Origin: Candidatus Roizmanbacteria bacterium CG_4_9_14_0_2_um_filter_35_15
GTDB lineage: Bacteria; Patescibacteriota; Microgenomatia; UBA1406; GWC2-37-13
Length of the DNA: 35,514 bases
Reading direction: 5' to 3'
NCBI GenBank assembly: GCA_002788805.1
Contig: PFRZ01000038.1
Location: 1-35,514, forward strand
In this document: in pieces, positions 33,108-35,514 of the stretch
Layout of the letters: each line of letters starts with the position of its first letter
How positions within the stretch are numbered: position 1 is the stretch's first letter
The notes under the pieces: model-generated
The model's database searches: none
What the model was told of the DNA's origin: nothing
What the model saw: only the letters and a program-made list of their open reading frames with translations
Program-made: the position numbers and the translations under genes

Positions 33108-33920
33108 TTATTTTCCTAATAAATAATTTTTAATCAAATGAATTTTGGTTCTTAAAGGAGCGTATTTGAGTCCGAAAATGAGGCGGTTTTTTCGCTGATA
33201 TTTTTGATGAAGAGGTGAGCCGCTGCCACCGGTTGACTGGGCGTTTTTGTGATAGATAATGATTCCCGGATTATAATAAAGTTTAAATCTAGCTCTTTTG
33301 GCCCGTTCGCAAAAATCAGAGTCTTCATAATATAGAAAATAATTTTCATTCCAGAAACCAATGGTGTCGACGACTTTTTTACTAAAAAACAACATACAAC
33401 CAGTGATGAAATCTGTTTCCTTTTCTTTATCATATTGACCAATATCAACTTCGTCGACTCCACGGTGAATGGTGACGACATTTTTCCAGTCATTAACTCC
33501 GCCGGCATACCAGAGAACTTTTCCTAATTCTTCTTTTTTGTATTTTTTATGATATTCAAATCCCGGAGCATAATAGATCTTTCCGCCAAAAATATCCTTC
33601 TTTTTAAAACTTTTTTCTGCTTCAAGCAAAAAGTTATTATCGAAGAAAATGTCGTTGTTGATAGCACAGAACTGATTGAATTTCCTTTTTAAAAAATACT
33701 TTACTCCCTGATTAATTCCATAGGCATAACCGTGATTAGAAAGTAGCTCTACCTGTATCTTAAAAGGATATTTTTTTAAGAGTTTTAAATCCTCTTTTTT
33801 AGAAGAGACATCGGCGATAAAGATTGAACAATTTTGAGAATTTTTTACAGAAGCTAAAGAATCAAGAAATTCGCGAGTGAGTTGATATTGGCTGTAATTA
33901 ACGGTTACTAAACCAATCAT
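33108..33920 (-). CDS. GT2-family glycosyltransferase (rhamnosyltransferase-like)
   Basis: The ORF track begins at a TTG at 33968, but I choose the ATG at 33920 (MIGLVTVNYSQYQL). It gives the usual GT2 N-terminus and an ATGA overlap with the upstream GT2 stop, where the TTG start would give an unexplained 52-nt overlap. The 270-aa product has SNHGYAYGINQG, the metal site AINNDIFF, the FITGCMLFF strand and acceptor motif YFLYYEDSDFCERAKRARF, then IYHKNAQSTGGSGS, typical of dTDP-rhamnosyl-type transferases. It sits between another GT2 and a GT39-like gene in the flippase-led operon. Confidence 0.9.
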   Translation of the reverse strand: MIGLVTVNYSQYQLTREFLDSLASVKNSQNCSIFIADVSSKKEDLKLLKKYPFKIQVELLSNHGYAYGINQGVKYFLKRKFNQFCAINNDIFFDNNFLLEAEKSFKKKDIFGGKIYYAPGFEYHKKYKKEELGKVLWYAGGVNDWKNVVTIHRGVDEVDIGQYDKEKETDFITGCMLFFSKKVVDTIGFWNENYFLYYEDSDFCERAKRARFKLYYNPGIIIYHKNAQSTGGSGSPLHQKYQRKNRLIFGLKYAPLRTKIHLIKNYLLGK

Positions 33921-34786
33921 AGGATTTTTTTCAAAATCGATTCTTTCAAAGTTCTCTTTTTTTTCCAATAAAGAGTTTCTTTTAGTCCTTGTCTAAAGAA
34001 GAGTTCTGGTTTTATGGTTTTATCATCTTTAAACTTCATCATCTCAAGATAATAAAAATAGACCAAAAAGTAATAAATCATCTGAAAACAGGATAGGACA
34101 AAGCCTTGCATGCCGTCTTTATATCCTTCAGCGGCAAAGTAGCGACTGACAAGTTCGTTTATGGCGCGACGAACGGTTTCTCCAAAGGTTAACAGCTTTT
34201 TTTCTAGGATAAACTCTTTAGCCTCATATTTGGCATAGCGTTTAGCTTTATCCAAGTACTCATCTAAGTCTCGGTAGTTATGGTGAATAAGAGCCAGTTC
34301 TTCTTTTGGTTCGACTCTAAAACCGGTTCCGCTAACTTTTGGCTGGCGGTGGATAATCTTTGGCCAGATGACTTTGTCTTTTTTGAAAACTCTAGTTTGG
34401 TAGTCAGGCCACCAACGGCAGTGCTTGATCCAGCGGCCGAAGATGATGTTTTTCCGCGGCATAGAGAGATAGTCATAAAACTCTGTCTTTTTTTCAATGA
34501 TTTGTTTTAGTGCCGGAGGGATAACTTCATCTGGATCAAGAAAAATCAGATAGTCACTGTTGGCAAACGATTTTGTTTTTTCTCTTATTAATTCTACATA
34601 AGGGACCGCTTCTTTAATTTCCACTAATTTAATTTTTTTGTTTCTCACTAAAATGTCTTTAAGATTAGGATCGATGCCAATATCAACAATAATGATTTCT
34701 TGGACTAAGTCATCAACTGAAGCAATGGTTTTTAATAAAAAAGGAGGACTGTCTTTGACGACAATGATGCTGGTTAGTTTAGCCAT
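33917..34786 (-). CDS. GT2-family glycosyltransferase (WaaE/LgtF-like)
   Basis: The 289-aa enzyme has a GT-A fold: the start LTSIIVVKDSPPFLLKTIAS, metal site FLDPDEVIPP (DPDE at 84-87), PRKNIIFGRWIKH and WWPDYQTRVF. It is a paralogue of 29413-30111 and useful as its repeat-free reference. The C-terminal helical part (about 190-289) contains a hydrophobic segment (FQMIYYFLVYFYYLEM) that may hold it to the membrane. It ends in UGA overlapping the ATG of the next GT2. The first 8 nt overlap the flippase 3' end. Confidence 0.9.
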   Translation of the reverse strand: MAKLTSIIVVKDSPPFLLKTIASVDDLVQEIIIVDIGIDPNLKDILVRNKKIKLVEIKEAVPYVELIREKTKSFANSDYLIFLDPDEVIPPALKQIIEKKTEFYDYLSMPRKNIIFGRWIKHCRWWPDYQTRVFKKDKVIWPKIIHRQPKVSGTGFRVEPKEELALIHHNYRDLDEYLDKAKRYAKYEAKEFILEKKLLTFGETVRRAINELVSRYFAAEGYKDGMQGFVLSCFQMIYYFLVYFYYLEMMKFKDDKTIKPELFFRQGLKETLYWKKKRTLKESILKKIL

Positions 34787-35514
34787 TTTTGTTTAATAAC
34801 AGTTTAATTTCCTCAAACAGATTGACCTTAAAAATCAGCAAAAGTGTCAATCCGTAGGTAATTATACCGATTAAGATAGCAACAAGCAAAGTCAAGGTTA
34901 AATTAAAAGGCAGTCGGAAGCTGAGATTGGTAGCGGCCACCATAAGACAGGAAGAAATAAAAGCAGGAAAAACATTCTTTATCACTTGGAATTCCAGATA
35001 TTTTTTTGCCTGTTGGATGACAAGCAAAAAAGTTGAGGAAAGAATAATCAAGGTAAAGGGAAAACCATAGAGGCTATAAGTCTTGGTCAAAAGCGGGGTG
35101 AGAATCCAGGTTAAAGCAGTCCAAAAAATCATAAAATAAAAAGAAATCTTTACCTGGCCGAGTCCATTTAAGAGGTTGATAAAAGGAGTTGAGTAAGAGG
35201 AAAAAAGAGCCGATAGGCAAAAAAGATAAAACAAAGGCAGGGCTGGCTGCCAGCGGAGATATTTGGGAATAATCTGGATGAATTTATCCATGGTCAAAAC
35301 CAAACCAAAGGTAGCGGGCACAATAAAAAGAGACTGATAAAAAATCGCCTTTTCTACTAAACGAGTCAACTTTTGTTTTTCTCTCTGGAGGCGGGAAAAT
35401 AAAGGAAAAAGAATCCGATTAATATTATCCATGATAATTCTGATTGGCGCCTCAGCCCATTTTTTTGCCCAGCCGATATAGCCTAAGAATTGGAAACCTA
35501 ACACTTTACCCAGA
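34779..35514 (-). CDS. Wzx-like polysaccharide/lipid-linked glycan flippase (5' part outside window)
   Basis: The ORF track starts at a GTG (35504), but the frame stays open to the right edge (codons for LGK precede it), so this is the C-terminal part of a longer gene. About 240 residues carry six or seven membrane segments. RIIMDNINRILFPLFSRLQ and PFINLLNGLGQVK match the Wzx/MATE-like flippase family (PST), which moves polyprenyl-linked sugars across the inner membrane. The family is usually 400-480 aa, so roughly half is missing here. It heads the minus-strand glycosyltransferase unit and supplies the logical export step for that locus. Confidence 0.85.
   Translation of the reverse strand, partial: LGKVLGFQFLGYIGWAKKWAEAPIRIIMDNINRILFPLFSRLQREKQKLTRLVEKAIFYQSLFIVPATFGLVLTMDKFIQIIPKYLRWQPALPLFYLFCLSALFSSYSTPFINLLNGLGQVKISFYFMIFWTALTWILTPLLTKTYSLYGFPFTLIILSSTFLLVIQQAKKYLEFQVIKNVFPAFISSCLMVAATNLSFRLPFNLTLTLLVAILIGIITYGLTLLLIFKVNLFEEIKLLLNKNG

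Noticed and set aside
33921-33968. ORF-track N-terminal extension of the GT2 gene from a TTG start
   Set aside because: The ATG at 33920 gives the normal GT2 start and an ATGA overlap with the previous stop.

Overview
The window is a gene-dense, AT-rich bacterial chromosome segment. The short EF-G, RpoB and RpoC, the small exported proteins with Pro/Thr linkers, the many glycosyltransferases and the word-like intergenic repeats suggest a Candidate Phyla Radiation bacterium, most likely Microgenomates-like. That placement is inferred from gene style, not from a tree. UGA is used as a normal stop (ftsE and several glycosyltransferase genes end in it) and prfB is present, so the code is standard.

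Layout. (1) 1-660 (-): an edge-truncated metallophosphoesterase that the ORF track misses. (2) 795-11048 (-): the information-processing operon rpoB-rpoC-rpsL-rpsG-fusA, with its own sigma70-type promoter, a TTG start and a hairpin that covers the rpoB Shine-Dalgarno. Repeat hairpins sit in three of its spacers or ends, and rpoC and rpsL overlap by 50 nt. (3) 11119-14442 (-): a small membrane protein, a sugar nucleotidyltransferase, another membrane protein, a membrane-anchored CAP/SCP protein and a lamin-tail-domain surface protein. (4) 14505-17698 (-): ftsE-ftsX, preceded by a small membrane-anchored protein and followed by an exported coiled-coil protein with a C39-like cysteine peptidase domain, a likely FtsEX-controlled wall hydrolase. 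(5) prfB, then a 119-bp palindromic repeat. (6) 19104-19778 (-): a Doc-type toxin and HTH antitoxin pair with a GTTAAC operator-like array. (7) 19854-22208 (-): a PilM/GspL-like protein fused to a LytR_C domain, and a cysteine-rich anchored protein. (8) 22286-25836 (+): dnaG, the primary sigma factor and a CPBP protease. (9) 25829-35514: a surface-glycan locus with five GT2/GT4 transferases, three multi-membrane GT39-like transferases and a Wzx-type flippase open at the right edge.

How the parts relate. The window joins transcription and translation core genes to cell-envelope construction: division-linked wall cleavage, anchored exported proteins and lipid-linked sugar transfer. The most notable signals are the FtsEX-C39 module, the PilM-like/LytR_C fusion, non-consensus RNA polymerase residues (predicting rifampicin insensitivity), and several families of short repeats. 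These repeats fill spacers and have also entered glycosyltransferase reading frames without breaking them.
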